Assembly: GCA_035942915.1 (NCBI GenBank)
Contig: DASZCR010000161.1
Span: forward strand, 1 to 18,847
Direction of reading: 5' to 3'
DNA from: DASZCR01 sp035942915
Lineage (GTDB): Bacteria > Acidobacteriota > Blastocatellia > Pyrinomonadales > Pyrinomonadaceae
DNA: 18,847 nt
Made by a program: the position numbers and the translations under genes. Positions 1 to 8,742 of this stretch are shown piece after piece (position 1 is the first letter of the stretch; each line of letters begins with the position of its first letter). Below the pieces are notes generated by a model. That model searched no databases, had not been told where the DNA came from, and saw only the letters and a list, made by a program, of their open reading frames with translations.

Positions 1-177
1 TTCCTGCGCTAAATCTTCGGCTTCGGCCGTGTTGGTCGTCATCCGTAAACACAAGGAATAGACGCGCCGGTTATGCCGCTCGTAGAGCGTTTCGAAGGCC
101 GCCATGTCGCCTCCGGCCGCCGCTTGCGCCAGCTCGTAGTCCGAAGCTTTCGGTTTCTCGGTTTCGGTGGTCGCCAC
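1..177 (-). CDS. ECF-type RNA polymerase sigma factor, N-terminal part (cut by window edge)
   Basis: The minus frame is open from the left edge and reads as the start of a sigma-70 family ECF sigma factor. After a short charged leader (ATTETEKPKASDYELAQA) comes the region 2 signature: GGDMAAFETLYERHNRRVYS, then LCLRMTTNTAEAEDLAQE at the edge. The ERHNRRVYSLCLRM and AEDLAQE segments are typical of the core-RNAP-binding helix of region 2. Region 4 and the stop lie outside the window. I chose GTG at 177 because homologous proteins usually begin a few residues before this point. An in-frame ATG at 246 would add 23 residues of less typical sequence. Neither start has a clear Shine-Dalgarno. The sigma assignment is secure; its group, regulon and any anti-sigma partner cannot be judged from this fragment. 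Confidence 0.85.
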   Translation of the reverse strand, partial: MATTETEKPKASDYELAQAAAGGDMAAFETLYERHNRRVYSLCLRMTTNTAEAEDLAQE

Positions 178-485
178 GTGTCCGAACGTCCGGGCAAGCG
201 TGCGGGAGAGGTTGTCTTGCGGACACCCCTCTCGACCGCCCCGCATGGCCTGTAATTGCTGGACGCGTCCGCACCGGTCTACCGTTCTGCGACGAAACCG
301 ACCCGGCGACCCCGTGAGAACCGATAACTCGCGGCCTATCACCGAGTTTCACCCACGCGTCTGTGATGCCACGCCTTTGGCGCGTCGTTGCCCTTCCCTG
401 CCCAATTTTGTCTTCGCCGACGGCCTGCGGCCGGTCTTCAGGATACGTTCAAGACCCGCGTGCTGACAAGTCCGTGTGGCGCGCG
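178..485. other. Intergenic region between yifB/comM and the partial sigma gene
   Basis: About 300 bases downstream of the comM stop and upstream of the sigma gene. It should hold the sigma promoter on the minus strand, but I find no convincing -35/-10 pair. A short GC inverted repeat (421-433, CGGCC-TGC-GGCCG) lacks a T-run, so I do not call a terminator. Part of the stretch (178-246) would be coding if the sigma factor starts at the upstream ATG. Confidence 0.5.
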
Positions 486-2063
486 TCACGTCCAGTAGGT
501 GCGGTCGAGCGAGCGATAGCCGACGGCCTCGGCCAGATGTGCCGGGCGAATTTCGTCCGCGTCGTCGAGGTCGGCGATGGTGCGGCTCACCTTCAGGATG
601 CGGCCGTAGGCGCGCGCCGACAGCCCAAGACGCGTCACAGACTGTTCAAGCATCCGCTCGCACTCGGCATCGAGACGACAGTGGCGACGAATCAGGCGCG
701 CAGACATCTGCGCGTTGGCGAAGACGCCTTCGCCGTCGAGTCGCGCGCGTTGCCTTGCGCGCGCCCGCACGACGCGCTCGCGGATGGCCGCCGAAGTCTC
801 GCTCTCAGGAGCAAGACTGTCAGACAACTCCTTGAAGCGCACGGCAGGCACATCGATATGGATGTCGATGCGGTCGAGCAGCGGCCCGCTGATGCGTCCG
901 ACGTAGCGTTGAATCTGTAAGGGCGTGCAGCGACATTCGCGCGTCGGGTCGTTGAAGAATCCGCAGGGGCAACTGTTCATTGCGGCGGCCAGCATGAAGG
1001 AGGCGGGAAAGGTCAGAGACATGGCGGCGCGGCTGATGGTCACGCGCTGGTCTTCGAGCGGCTGGCGCAGCACTTCGAGCACGGAGCGGTCGAATTCCGG
1101 CAACTCGTCGAGGAAGAGGACGCCGTGATGTGCGAGCGAGACTTCACCGGGACGGGGCGTCGAGCCGCCGCCGACGAGTCCCGCATCACTGATGGTGTGG
1201 TGAGGTGCCCGGAAAGGGCGCTCCGTGACGAGTCCGGCCTTGCCGGTCAGCCCTGCGACCGAATGAATCTTCGTCAGTTCCAGCGCGGCCTCGAATTCGA
1301 GCGGCGGCAGGATGGTCGGCAGACGCTTGGCGAGCATCGTCTTACCGGAGCCGGGAGGGCCTATCAGCAGGATGTTGTGCGCTCCGGCCGTCGCGACTTC
1401 GAGTGCGCGTTTGGCCGAACGCTGCCCGCGCACCTCTCCAAAATCGACGCCCGCGCCCGCGCCGCAGGCAAGCAGCGCCGCAGGCTCGACGCGCAACGGT
1501 CGGGGCCGCGCATCGTCGTCTGCCGCTCTCAATGCGGCGAGCAGTTCGACCGCCGCGCGCAGTGTCGCCACCGGATACACATCAATACCTGAGACGACCG
1601 CTCCCTCCTGCGCGTTCTCCTCCGGCAGCAGCAGATTCCTGATGGATGCCGCACGCGCGCAGAGAGCGACCGAGAGCGCGCCGCGTATCGGGCGGACGCG
1701 TCCGTCGAGCGACAATTCACCGACCGAGAGCGTGTCCGGCGCACGACCGCACACTTCGCCCAAGTCGCCGTTTGCGCCGAGGATGCCGAGCGCGATGGGC
1801 AGGTCGAAACTCGCGCCCTCCTTGCGCACGTCGGCCGGGGCGAGGTTGACGGTCGTCTTGTGAAATGGGAAGAAGAAGCCGCTGTTGTTGACGGCGGCGC
1901 GGATGCGCTCGCGCGATTCCCGCACGGCTAAATCCGGCAGGCCGACGATGGTCACGGACGAAACGCTCTCGGCCTCGCCGCGCGCAGGCGTGAGGTCAAC
2001 TTCGATATCGACGAGTTCGGCGTCGACGCCGTAGATGGCGGCCGACTGTGTGCGAAAGAGCAT
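486..2063 (-). CDS. comM: YifB/ComM family Mg-chelatase-like AAA+ ATPase
   Basis: 525-residue protein of the YifB/ComM family. ComM is a helicase that helps branch migration of incoming DNA in natural transformation; in many bacteria the family is uncharacterised. Visible order: N-terminal lon-protease-like fold (about 1-175, with VTIVGLPDLAVRESRERIRA and KEGASFDLPIALGI), AAA+ core with Walker A GPPGSGKT (about 235-242), FRAPHHTISDAGLVGGG (about 284-300), Walker B GVLFLDELPEF (about 314-324), a four-cysteine cluster NSCPCGFFNDPTRECRC (about 363-379), arginine-rich sensor segments, and the C-terminal helix set ending YRSLDRTYWT. Length is normal for the family. ATG at 2063 is preferred over an in-frame TTG at 2084: the family starts MLxRxxSAAxYG, and GAGGGG lies 10 nt upstream. 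It sits downstream of the transglycosylase but is separated from it by a strong hairpin, so it is probably a separate unit. Confidence 0.95.
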   Translation of the reverse strand: MLFRTQSAAIYGVDAELVDIEVDLTPARGEAESVSSVTIVGLPDLAVRESRERIRAAVNNSGFFFPFHKTTVNLAPADVRKEGASFDLPIALGILGANGDLGEVCGRAPDTLSVGELSLDGRVRPIRGALSVALCARAASIRNLLLPEENAQEGAVVSGIDVYPVATLRAAVELLAALRAADDDARPRPLRVEPAALLACGAGAGVDFGEVRGQRSAKRALEVATAGAHNILLIGPPGSGKTMLAKRLPTILPPLEFEAALELTKIHSVAGLTGKAGLVTERPFRAPHHTISDAGLVGGGSTPRPGEVSLAHHGVLFLDELPEFDRSVLEVLRQPLEDQRVTISRAAMSLTFPASFMLAAAMNSCPCGFFNDPTRECRCTPLQIQRYVGRISGPLLDRIDIHIDVPAVRFKELSDSLAPESETSAAIRERVVRARARQRARLDGEGVFANAQMSARLIRRHCRLDAECERMLEQSVTRLGLSARAYGRILKVSRTIADLDDADEIRPAHLAEAVGYRSLDRTYWT

Positions 2064-2197
2064 GACACGTGTGCCCCTCTTCAAAAGGTGAAGGAGAAGG
2101 AGGCGCGCGGGGTGGCGCGAGCGCGTTGTGGACGACGCGGCGAGCCGTGCGGGTGGGTTCTTTGGGGACTCGCGTGAGACGAACTGGGAAAACGAGA

Positions 2198-2232
2198 GAG
2201 CGCGCTTTCAACAGAGGTTTGAAAGCGCGCTC
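2198..2232 (-). terminator. Intrinsic terminator after the lytic transglycosylase gene
   Basis: A perfect 14-bp inverted repeat (2198-2211 with 2219-2232, arms GAGCGCGCTTTCAA and its complement) with a 7-nt loop lies 30 nt after the transglycosylase stop. Read on the minus strand, the stem is followed by TCTCGTTTTCCC, a short U-tract. It should end the transglycosylase transcript before comM. Confidence 0.7.
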
Positions 2233-2261
2233 GTCCTCTTCTGACTCTGACTGGCTGGCCG

Positions 2262-4025
2262 TTAGCGACGACGGCGCGAAGCTGCCGAAGGCGTGCTCGT
2301 GGCCGCGCCGGACGCGGGAATCTTAATCTGGCGTCCCTGCGTGAGCGGCGCGTTGGCGGCCACACCGTTCAGGCGCGCCACCTCTTCGGCCGAGACGCCG
2401 TTCTGCGCGGCAATCTTGGCGACGGTGTCGCCGGCTTTGGCCGTCACCGTCCGCAGGCCGCCGCTCGTCGAGGCGTTCGCGCGCGGTCGCTCGTAGGTTC
2501 TCGCCGTCGCGCGGACGCTGCCGCCGTTCGGCACGACAATCTTACCGCCCGCGCTCAGGTCGACGCCGTTGTTCCACTGCTGAAGCGCGGCGAGGCTCGT
2601 TCCCGTGCGCGCCGCTACGGCCTGTAAGTCTTCACCCGGAGCCACAGAGATGACGCGCGCCAGCGTGTCGCGGCGGTCGACGGGGATGCGCTTGAGCAAG
2701 GCGACGAACTGCTTGCCGCGCCCGCCCGGTACACGCACGTTGTAAGACTCTCCGCGCGGCGTCACGTCGCGGCGCAGTTCAGGGTTGATGCTACGCAGGT
2801 AATCGACGCTCGAATCCGTGAGGCTCGCAATCAGGTGCAGGCTCGTCGCCGAAGGGACGCTGACGATGTCGTAGGTGCGGTCAATCGGCGTCATCCGCTG
2901 AACGTGGCTGAAGCCGTACTTGTCCGGATTCTTCGCAATCAGGATAACGGCCAGAATGTTCGGCACGTAGTTGCGCGTCTCCTGTGCGATGTAGGGATAA
3001 ATCGACCAGAAGTCGCGGACTCCGGCGCGGTTGATGGCGCGGTCAATGTTGCCCTCACCCGTGTTGTAAGCGCCGATGGCGAGTTCCCAGTTGTTGTAGC
3101 GGTTGTGCAGCCACTTGAGATACTTGGCTGAGGCGCGCGTCGCCTTCTCGAAGCTGTTGCGCTCGTCAACCCAAGCGGTCTGACGCAGGCCGAAGCGCGC
3201 GCCAGTGCCGGGAATGAACTGCCATAGACCGGAAGCCGCCGCCCACGAGCGAGCATTCGGACGCCATGCGCTCTCAACCTGTCCGAGCCAGGCGATATCT
3301 TCGGGCACGCCCTCCTCGCGGAAGATGCGGCGCGCCATCGACATGAACATGCCGGAGCGGCGCAAGCCCGTCTCCATCGTCGAGCGGCCGCGTCCCTGAT
3401 AGTAGTTGATGTATTGCTGGATGAGCGCGTTCGACTTGAACTTGAAATCAACCGTCGAGGCAATCTCTTCTTCGAGCTTGGCGACCTCGGTCGGCGAGAC
3501 TTCCTTCTCCTTCTCCGTCAGCACGAGTTTGCTCAAGTCGTCGAGCGGCGACGGCTCGAACTTCTGCTCACGGAAGCCGACCTGCGCAATCTGCGCCGGA
3601 GCGTTGCCGCCGTCGTTGGCCGTCTGCGCCACCTGCGCGTTGGTCACGCGCTGCTGCGGCATGTTCTGAAGGGGGACTTCCTCGCGATAGACGCGCTCGA
3701 CGAGTTGCAGATAGTAGCTGTTCAGACGCGGATATGCGCGCACGTCGAGACCCGATTCGAGAACGGCATCGACCGCCTTGTCGAACTCGTCGCGCGCCTG
3801 CTCGCGCTTGTTGTCCTGAAGATTAAGCTGCCCCTGTTTGAAGTGGCTCTCGGCGCGTGCGATGACTTGCTGGACGCGCGGGTCGTCACGCTCGACCTCG
3901 TTGGGCGTGTTACGGAGATATGATTGCGAAGTGACCTGTGCCCGGACGTTTGCGAGAGGTGTGATGACGATGGCCGCGAGCAGCGCGGCGTTGGCGACGA
4001 AACGGGGGAGGCTCGTGTTCTTCAA
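2262..4025 (-). CDS. Secreted SLT-domain lytic transglycosylase with two LysM repeats (MltD-like)
   Basis: 587-residue periplasmic or envelope murein hydrolase that cleaves the MurNAc-GlcNAc bond to give 1,6-anhydro ends. A Sec signal peptide (about 1-29: basic N-terminus, hydrophobic ALLAAIVITPLA, likely cleavage after NVRA) is followed by a helical region (30-195) and the GH23 SLT domain (about 230-365). The domain has the catalytic Glu in LGQVESAWRPNA (E251), the GLWQFIPGTGARFGL motif (267-281), and AIGAYNTGEGNIDRA (317-330). Two LysM-type peptidoglycan-binding repeats follow (about 457-500 and 525-571), then a basic tail SRRRR. The domain order matches MltD. The start is TTG at 4025: AAGGAG lies 8 nt upstream and the signal peptide begins there, with no in-frame ATG nearby. 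A promoter candidate lies about 215 nt upstream. The domain call is certain; the exact MltD orthology is an inference. Confidence 0.95.
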   Translation of the reverse strand: MKNTSLPRFVANAALLAAIVITPLANVRAQVTSQSYLRNTPNEVERDDPRVQQVIARAESHFKQGQLNLQDNKREQARDEFDKAVDAVLESGLDVRAYPRLNSYYLQLVERVYREEVPLQNMPQQRVTNAQVAQTANDGGNAPAQIAQVGFREQKFEPSPLDDLSKLVLTEKEKEVSPTEVAKLEEEIASTVDFKFKSNALIQQYINYYQGRGRSTMETGLRRSGMFMSMARRIFREEGVPEDIAWLGQVESAWRPNARSWAAASGLWQFIPGTGARFGLRQTAWVDERNSFEKATRASAKYLKWLHNRYNNWELAIGAYNTGEGNIDRAINRAGVRDFWSIYPYIAQETRNYVPNILAVILIAKNPDKYGFSHVQRMTPIDRTYDIVSVPSATSLHLIASLTDSSVDYLRSINPELRRDVTPRGESYNVRVPGGRGKQFVALLKRIPVDRRDTLARVISVAPGEDLQAVAARTGTSLAALQQWNNGVDLSAGGKIVVPNGGSVRATARTYERPRANASTSGGLRTVTAKAGDTVAKIAAQNGVSAEEVARLNGVAANAPLTQGRQIKIPASGAATSTPSAASRRRR

Positions 4026-4237
4026 TCTTCGATCTCCTTATGAGTTCTGGAAGCGAATCCACGATGGCGACCGTCACGCTTGGCGTTGGGGACGCGTGAC
4101 ATGCGCACGAGCGGCATCCACTATGAAAGAGGATTTATGAAACCCTACTGAGAAAAACGGCTTCCGAGCGAGGTGGGCTGCCGGTGTCAACGCCTCCCTA
4201 CAGGACGCGACGGCCGAAGCCGAAAACACTCACGGAG

Positions 4238-4265
4238 GTTAGCACACGCTTTTCCGGGGTGTCAA
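4238..4265 (-). promoter_or_regulatory. Candidate sigma-70 promoter for the lytic transglycosylase gene
   Basis: On the minus strand TTGACA (4265-4260) matches the -35 consensus exactly. A weak -10 (GCTAAC or TAACCT) lies 16-18 nt downstream. It follows directly after the hairpin and T-run that should end the lon transcript, which is where the next gene's promoter would be expected. The leader to the TTG start would be about 200 nt. The poor -10 keeps confidence low. Confidence 0.4.
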
Positions 4266-4279
4266 ACTTATCTACTTGC

Positions 4280-4328
4280 AAATAAAAGGCGAAGCGGTTC
4301 ACTTTTCCAAGTCTTAACCCCTTCGCCT
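4280..4328 (-). terminator. Intrinsic terminator downstream of lon
   Basis: Interrupted stem: AGGCGAAG (4287-4294) pairs with CTTCGCCT (4321-4328). After a C-C mismatch GGTT (4296-4299) pairs with AACC (4316-4319), and ACTT/AAGT (4301-4304/4309-4312) closes on a TTCC loop. Read on minus, the 3' arm runs into CCTTTTATTT. It is about 110 nt after the lon stop. The rest of the 4026-4438 gap shows only the promoter candidate next to it. Confidence 0.7.
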
Positions 4329-4438
4329 GCAACAATATAAAGATGCTCGCCGACGCTCTAGGGTTGCTCTGCGGCGATGAATTTTAACGCCTCCCGCGCC
4401 CTCTCTAAACGGCTGTTTTCAGGGGGTTTAGCCACCCC

Positions 4439-6892
4439 TCAGAGACGCGGCGCGGGGGCTGTTTGCGGCAGCCGCGAGGGGCGCTGAAGCGACGTGCCCG
4501 CAGGCGTCTGAGCCTTCTCCTTGAGCGCCTCGCGGAAGACTTCCGTGACGTTTTCGGCGAAGATGAACTGAATCTCGCCGAGCAGTTCCTTCGGTATCTC
4601 GTCCATGTCGCGCCGGTTCTGCGCGGGCAGGATAATCTTCGTCACGCGCGCACGCCGCGCAGCCAAAACCTTCTCCTTGACGCCGCCGACGGGCAGGACG
4701 TTGCCGCGCAGGGTGATTTCACCCGTCATCGCCACGTCTTTGCGGACGGGGCGTTGTGCTAAGGCTGAGACCATCGCCGTCGCCAGCGTGATTCCGGCCG
4801 AAGGGCCGTCCTTCGGAATCGCCCCTTCGGGGATGTGTATGTGGAGGTCGTATGTGTTGAAATCATCTTCGGGGATGCCGAGGTCGCGCGCGCGCGACTT
4901 GGCGTAGGAGTAGGCGGCCTGCGCCGACTCCTTCATCACGTCGCCGAGTTGACCCGTCAGCACGAGCGTTCCCTTCCCCTTCATCCTGAGCGCCTCGATG
5001 AAGAGTACGTCGCCGCCGACGGCCGTCCAGGCGAGACCTGTGGCGACGCCTATCTGGTCTTTCTTGAGAATCTCCTCAGGCAGAATCTTCGGCGCACCGA
5101 GAAACTCGTGGACGTTCTTCGGCGTCACGCGCAGGGTCTCGCCCCGGCCTTCGGCGATACGGCGCGCGACCTTCCGGCAGATGGTGCCGATTTCGCGTTC
5201 CAACTGGCGCAATCCCGCCTCCTGCGTGTACTGCTGGATGATGACGGCCAGCGCGCGTTTCGAGAGGTGGAGGTTCTTCGGCGCGATGCCGTTCTCCTCA
5301 ATCTGCTTCGGGACGAGATGGCGACGTGCAATCTCGACCTTCTCCTCTTCTGTGTAACCGGCCAGACGAATGACCTCCATGCGGTCGCGTAGCGCCGGCT
5401 GAATGGTTTCGAGGACGTTGGCCGTCGTCATGAACATCACGTTCGAGAGGTCGAAGGTGACGCCGAGGTAGTTGTCGCGGAAACTGTTGTTCTGCTCCGG
5501 GTCTAAAACTTCGAGGAGCGCCGACGAGGGGTCGCCGCGAAAGTCCGCGCCGACCTTGTCAATCTCGTCGAGCATGATGAGCGGGTTGTTCGTCCCCGCC
5601 TGCTGCAAAGCCTGGATGATGCGCCCCGGCATCGCGCCGACGTATGTCCGGCGATGGCCGCGAATCTCCGCCTCGTCGTGGAGACCGCCCAGAGAAAGAC
5701 GCACGAAGCGTCGGTCGAGGGCGCGCGCGATGGAGCGGCCGAGAGAGGTCTTGCCGACTCCGGGCGGGCCGACCAGACACAGTATCGAGCCTTTCGGCTT
5801 CTCCTTCAGTTTGCGCACGGCCAGCGCCTCGACAATGCGCTCCTTGACCTTCTCCAACCCGTAATGGTCTTCATCGAGAATCTGCTGCGCTTTGACGAGG
5901 TCGAGATTGTCGGCCGAAGCCTTCGACCAGGGGAGGTCGGTCATAATCTCCATCCAGTTGCGCAGAGTGGCCGTCTCGGCCGCGTCCGGGTGCATGCGTT
6001 CGAGTTTCTTCAACTGCCGCAGCGCCTCCTCCTCGGCGTGCTTCGGCATCCCGGCCGCTTCAATCTTCTCGCGGAACATGGCGACCTCTTCGGCCAACTC
6101 GTTCCCCTCGCCCAACTCGGCCTGAATGGCTTTCAACTGTTGACGCAGGAAGAACTCGCGCTGCGAGCGGTCGATGTCGGCGCGCGCCTGTGTGTTGATT
6201 TCCTGCTGGACTGTCAGGACTTCAATCTCTTTGTTGAGCAGTTCGTTGACGCGGCGCAGTCGTGCCGTCGGGTCTGCGATGTCGAGCACAGACTGTGCGT
6301 CTTCAACCTTGAGTTCGAGGTTCGACGCGGCGAGGTCTGCGAGACGACCAGGCTCGTCGAGGTTTGCGACTATCGCCATCACTTCGGGCGAGATGTTCTT
6401 GCCGAGGTTGGCAGCCTTCTCCATCGACGCGCGGACGTTGCGGACAAGCGCCTCGACTTCGAGCGAACGTTCGATGATTGGCGGCTCAACCATCACGCTC
6501 AGACGCGCCTTCAGGTAGTCGCCGTCCTCGATAGCCTCGACGTGCGCGCGCGCCAGTCCCTGCACGAGGATACGGATGCGCCCGTCCGGCAACTTGAGCA
6601 TTCGCATGATGACGGCCACCGTCCCGACCGCGTAGAGGTCTTCGCCCGCAGGCTCCTCTTTGTCGAGGTCTTTCTGCGAAACGAGCAGGATGGTGCGGTT
6701 CTCTCCGAGCGCCTCGTCAACGGCGCGAATAGACTTTTCGCGCGAGACAAAGAGCGGCACAATCATGTAGGGGTAGATAACGATGTCCCTGAGCGGAAGG
6801 ACGGGCAGCGTGTCCGGTATCTGCAAATGCTCGCTGCCGCCGTCGGTGACGGCCGCGTCCAACCCCTCCGTGATGTTTGTGATGGCAGGCAT
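4439..6892 (-). CDS. lon: ATP-dependent protease Lon
   Basis: 817-residue cytoplasmic AAA+ serine protease that degrades misfolded and regulatory proteins as a hexamer. Visible order (ATG numbering): N-terminal substrate-binding LON domain from LPVLPLRDIVIYPYMIVPLF (about 29-48) to about 205, helical/coiled-coil linker (about 205-320), AAA+ module with Walker A GPPGVGKTS (375-383), Walker B LIMLDEID (438-445), sensor region MFMTTANVLETIQPALRDRME, then the protease domain with catalytic Ser in GAIPKDGPSAGIT (S698) and Lys in PVGGVKEKVLAA (K741). The length is normal for LonA. I use ATG at 6892; an in-frame TTG at 6907 adds five residues and neither has a strong Shine-Dalgarno. A small palindrome sits just upstream (6915-6929). 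The C-terminal tail after ALKEKAQTP is Pro-rich and not part of the catalytic fold. Confidence 0.97.
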   Translation of the reverse strand: MPAITNITEGLDAAVTDGGSEHLQIPDTLPVLPLRDIVIYPYMIVPLFVSREKSIRAVDEALGENRTILLVSQKDLDKEEPAGEDLYAVGTVAVIMRMLKLPDGRIRILVQGLARAHVEAIEDGDYLKARLSVMVEPPIIERSLEVEALVRNVRASMEKAANLGKNISPEVMAIVANLDEPGRLADLAASNLELKVEDAQSVLDIADPTARLRRVNELLNKEIEVLTVQQEINTQARADIDRSQREFFLRQQLKAIQAELGEGNELAEEVAMFREKIEAAGMPKHAEEEALRQLKKLERMHPDAAETATLRNWMEIMTDLPWSKASADNLDLVKAQQILDEDHYGLEKVKERIVEALAVRKLKEKPKGSILCLVGPPGVGKTSLGRSIARALDRRFVRLSLGGLHDEAEIRGHRRTYVGAMPGRIIQALQQAGTNNPLIMLDEIDKVGADFRGDPSSALLEVLDPEQNNSFRDNYLGVTFDLSNVMFMTTANVLETIQPALRDRMEVIRLAGYTEEEKVEIARRHLVPKQIEENGIAPKNLHLSKRALAVIIQQYTQEAGLRQLEREIGTICRKVARRIAEGRGETLRVTPKNVHEFLGAPKILPEEILKKDQIGVATGLAWTAVGGDVLFIEALRMKGKGTLVLTGQLGDVMKESAQAAYSYAKSRARDLGIPEDDFNTYDLHIHIPEGAIPKDGPSAGITLATAMVSALAQRPVRKDVAMTGEITLRGNVLPVGGVKEKVLAARRARVTKIILPAQNRRDMDEIPKELLGEIQFIFAENVTEVFREALKEKAQTPAGTSLQRPSRLPQTAPAPRL

Positions 6893-6914
6893 ACTGATAT
6901 TACTCAACAGACGA

Positions 6915-6929
6915 TTGAAAAAGTTTCAA
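6915..6929. promoter_or_regulatory. Small palindrome upstream of lon (possible operator)
   Basis: TTGAAA-AAG-TTTCAA is a perfect inverted repeat with 6-nt arms in an AT-rich patch 8-37 nt upstream of the possible lon starts. It does not match the CIRCE, HAIR or CtsR consensus as I know them. It may be a regulator site, or chance in an AT-rich leader. Confidence 0.25.
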
Positions 6930-7068
6930 AATTAAACGCGCCTCAATGAACGATGCGCGTCCGGCGGCCGTCGCTTCGACCGCGATTAAAGATAGATGCG
7001 CGCGGCCTCCCGGCGGTGCGCCTGCCCGTTCAAGCCGACAAACAAGTAAAGAGACGCGCGAGACGCCG

Positions 7069-7548
7069 CTACTTGCGGGCCGTGCCCGCGCCCTGACGCG
7101 CGCGCACGAGCGTCTTTAACTCGTGCATGAACTCCGACACGTCCTCGAATTCCAGATAGACCGAAGCGAAACGGACGTAAGCCACCTTATCGAGTTCCTT
7201 GAGCCGACGCATAATCATCTCGCCAATCTTCGTCGTCGGCCGCTCGCGCTCCGGCGACTCCTGCACGTACTTCTCGACCGAATTGACGATGGCGTCGAGT
7301 TTGGCCGACGGCACGGGTCGTTTCTCGCAGGCGCGCAGCAGCCCGGCCATCACCTTCGTCCGGTCGAAAGGCTCGCGGCGGCCGTCCTTCTTAATCACCA
7401 TGTAGGGGATTTCGTCGATGCGCTCGTAGGACGTGAACCGCCGCTCGCACTTCAGGCACTCGCGCCGACGGCGGATGGCGTCGCCCTCGCGCGCCTCGCG
7501 CGAGTCCACCACTTTGTCCTCAAGGTAGCCGCAGAAAGGACATCTCAT
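7069..7548 (-). CDS. nrdR: Transcriptional repressor NrdR
   Basis: 159-residue cytoplasmic repressor of ribonucleotide reductase genes that senses (d)ATP. The N-terminal zinc ribbon begins MRCPFCG, with ligands C3, C6, C31 and C34 (the last pair in RRRECLKCERRFTSYERID). The ATP-cone follows (about 46-136), starting IPYMVIKKDGRREPFDRTKV and running through MIMRRLKELDKVAYVRFASVY. The start is ATG at 7548, which gives the family's MRCPFCG N-terminus and has GGAG 9 nt upstream; an in-frame TTG at 7563 would add five residues. No ribonucleotide reductase gene is in the window, so its targets lie elsewhere. It sits between lon and the YbhN-like gene on the same strand, with gaps of 175 and 100 nt. 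Confidence 0.97.
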   Translation of the reverse strand: MRCPFCGYLEDKVVDSREAREGDAIRRRRECLKCERRFTSYERIDEIPYMVIKKDGRREPFDRTKVMAGLLRACEKRPVPSAKLDAIVNSVEKYVQESPERERPTTKIGEMIMRRLKELDKVAYVRFASVYLEFEDVSEFMHELKTLVRARQGAGTARK

Positions 7549-7647
7549 AGTCTCGAACTCCAACGCAGACGAAGATAGAAGAGCTTCTCACTCCTGCTGG
7601 ACTCTCACCAGCTCCTCGCCCCTGTAAGAGGCGCAAACTTCGATTCC

Positions 7648-8742
7648 TTAACTCGTCAGGTGCGCCACCGGCCGCGCCTCGCTCGCCGACGCTTCCGACC
7701 CGGCGTCGGCCGGAGCGCGCAGGCGCGCCAGTGAAACGTCGCTACGCAGGAAGTAGTAGAGGCCGATGAAGAGCGCCGGGCCGAAGACGACCAGATGCAG
7801 GACAATTGAGACGGCCAGCGCGTCGTGCCGCGCCGTGCCGAGGAACTCAAGCCCTTTGGCCGTCGCCACGTGATAGGTTCCGGCCGCGCCGCCCGGCGTC
7901 GGCACGAGCGAGCCGACGAGCGACCAGCCCATCACGAAAATCGTCTCACTCGCGCCGTACGGCAGCCTGAAGGCACGCAGCACGAGCAGGTTTGCCAGCG
8001 TCACGGCCGCCCACAGCACGGCCGTCCACCCGACCGTCACCAACAATTCGCGCGCATCGACGAGCACGCCGAGCGCCCCGGCCAACTGTTCCAGCAGGTG
8101 CGTCAAGAGTTTCCCCGCGCGCCTGACCAGAGAGGGCGCTCGCTCGAACGCGCGTCCGAGCCAACCCGTCACGCGTCCGGCATAGAGCCTAAAGAGCACC
8201 AGTGCGGCAATGCCGAGGACGGAGGCTCCCAGCATCAACACGCCCGCCTCGCGCACGCGACTGTAGAGCACGGCATCGCCGCCCGCAGGCATGCGCAGGA
8301 TGAGCAGGTTTGCGGCGAACATCAGGACGACGGCCACCATGTCGTAGAGGCGTTCGACGGCGATGGTGACGAAGGCGGCGGCCGGACGCACACGCCGCTC
8401 GCGCAGCGGCAGAAAGGCCGGGCGCGCCACCTCTCCGGCGCGGCCGAGCAGGAAAATCGCGCCGTAGCCGATGACCGTCGCCGCGAACAACTCGCGCAGA
8501 CTGGCTCCGCGTGCCAGCGGCGCCAGCAACGCCCGCCAACGATAAGCGCGCAGCATGTAGGTTACGCAAATGATGGCGACGGCGACGCCTATCAGACGCC
8601 AGTCCGAGCTCTTCAGCGCCGTCCAGACCTTTGCCCATTCGAGGTCGCGTCCGAACCACACGACGACGAGCGCGGCGAACAGTGTGAGGGCGATGAATTT
8701 TAAATATTTGCGCAAGCGATAAAAATCCGGACGCGAAACCAC
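7648..8742 (-). CDS. YbhN/UPF0104 (LPG-synthase TM-type) integral membrane protein
   Basis: 364-residue polytopic inner-membrane protein of the lysylphosphatidylglycerol synthase transmembrane family (flippase-like part without the catalytic aminoacyl-transferase domain). Hydrophobic segments are visible at about 14-30, 48-66, 85-101, 122-150, 165-187, 232-257, 265-285 and 305-327. The family motif LLGRAGEVARPAFLPLRERR (about 98-117) and the late glycine/proline stretch LVGSLVPTPGGAAGTYH (about 275-291) support the call. Family members move or modify lipid-linked or isoprenoid substrates, but the substrate here cannot be told. The tail (about 340-364) is a hydrophilic Ala/Ser/Glu-rich extension. 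Start GTG at 8742 is the only sensible one before the first membrane segment; it has no clear Shine-Dalgarno. Confidence 0.88.
   Translation of the reverse strand: MVSRPDFYRLRKYLKFIALTLFAALVVVWFGRDLEWAKVWTALKSSDWRLIGVAVAIICVTYMLRAYRWRALLAPLARGASLRELFAATVIGYGAIFLLGRAGEVARPAFLPLRERRVRPAAAFVTIAVERLYDMVAVVLMFAANLLILRMPAGGDAVLYSRVREAGVLMLGASVLGIAALVLFRLYAGRVTGWLGRAFERAPSLVRRAGKLLTHLLEQLAGALGVLVDARELLVTVGWTAVLWAAVTLANLLVLRAFRLPYGASETIFVMGWSLVGSLVPTPGGAAGTYHVATAKGLEFLGTARHDALAVSIVLHLVVFGPALFIGLYYFLRSDVSLARLRAPADAGSEASASEARPVAHLTS

Noticed and set aside
421..433. CGGCC-TGC-GGCCG hairpin as terminator after comM
   Set aside because: Only 5 bp with a 3-nt loop and no T-run on either strand; such repeats are expected by chance in GC-rich DNA.
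4411..4433. GGCT/AGCC inverted repeat just after the lon stop
   Set aside because: Only four paired bases and no T-run; the stronger hairpin at 4287-4328 is the better terminator.
5654..6949. 431-codon open frame on plus across the lon gene
   Set aside because: It is antisense to Lon, whose domains are intact throughout. GC-rich codon use leaves long mirror frames open; the translation shows no domain or composition of a real protein.
7825..8703. 292-codon open frame on plus opposite the YbhN-like gene
   Set aside because: Antisense shadow; very rich in His, Gln and Arg with no recognisable domain, while the minus frame gives a clear membrane protein.
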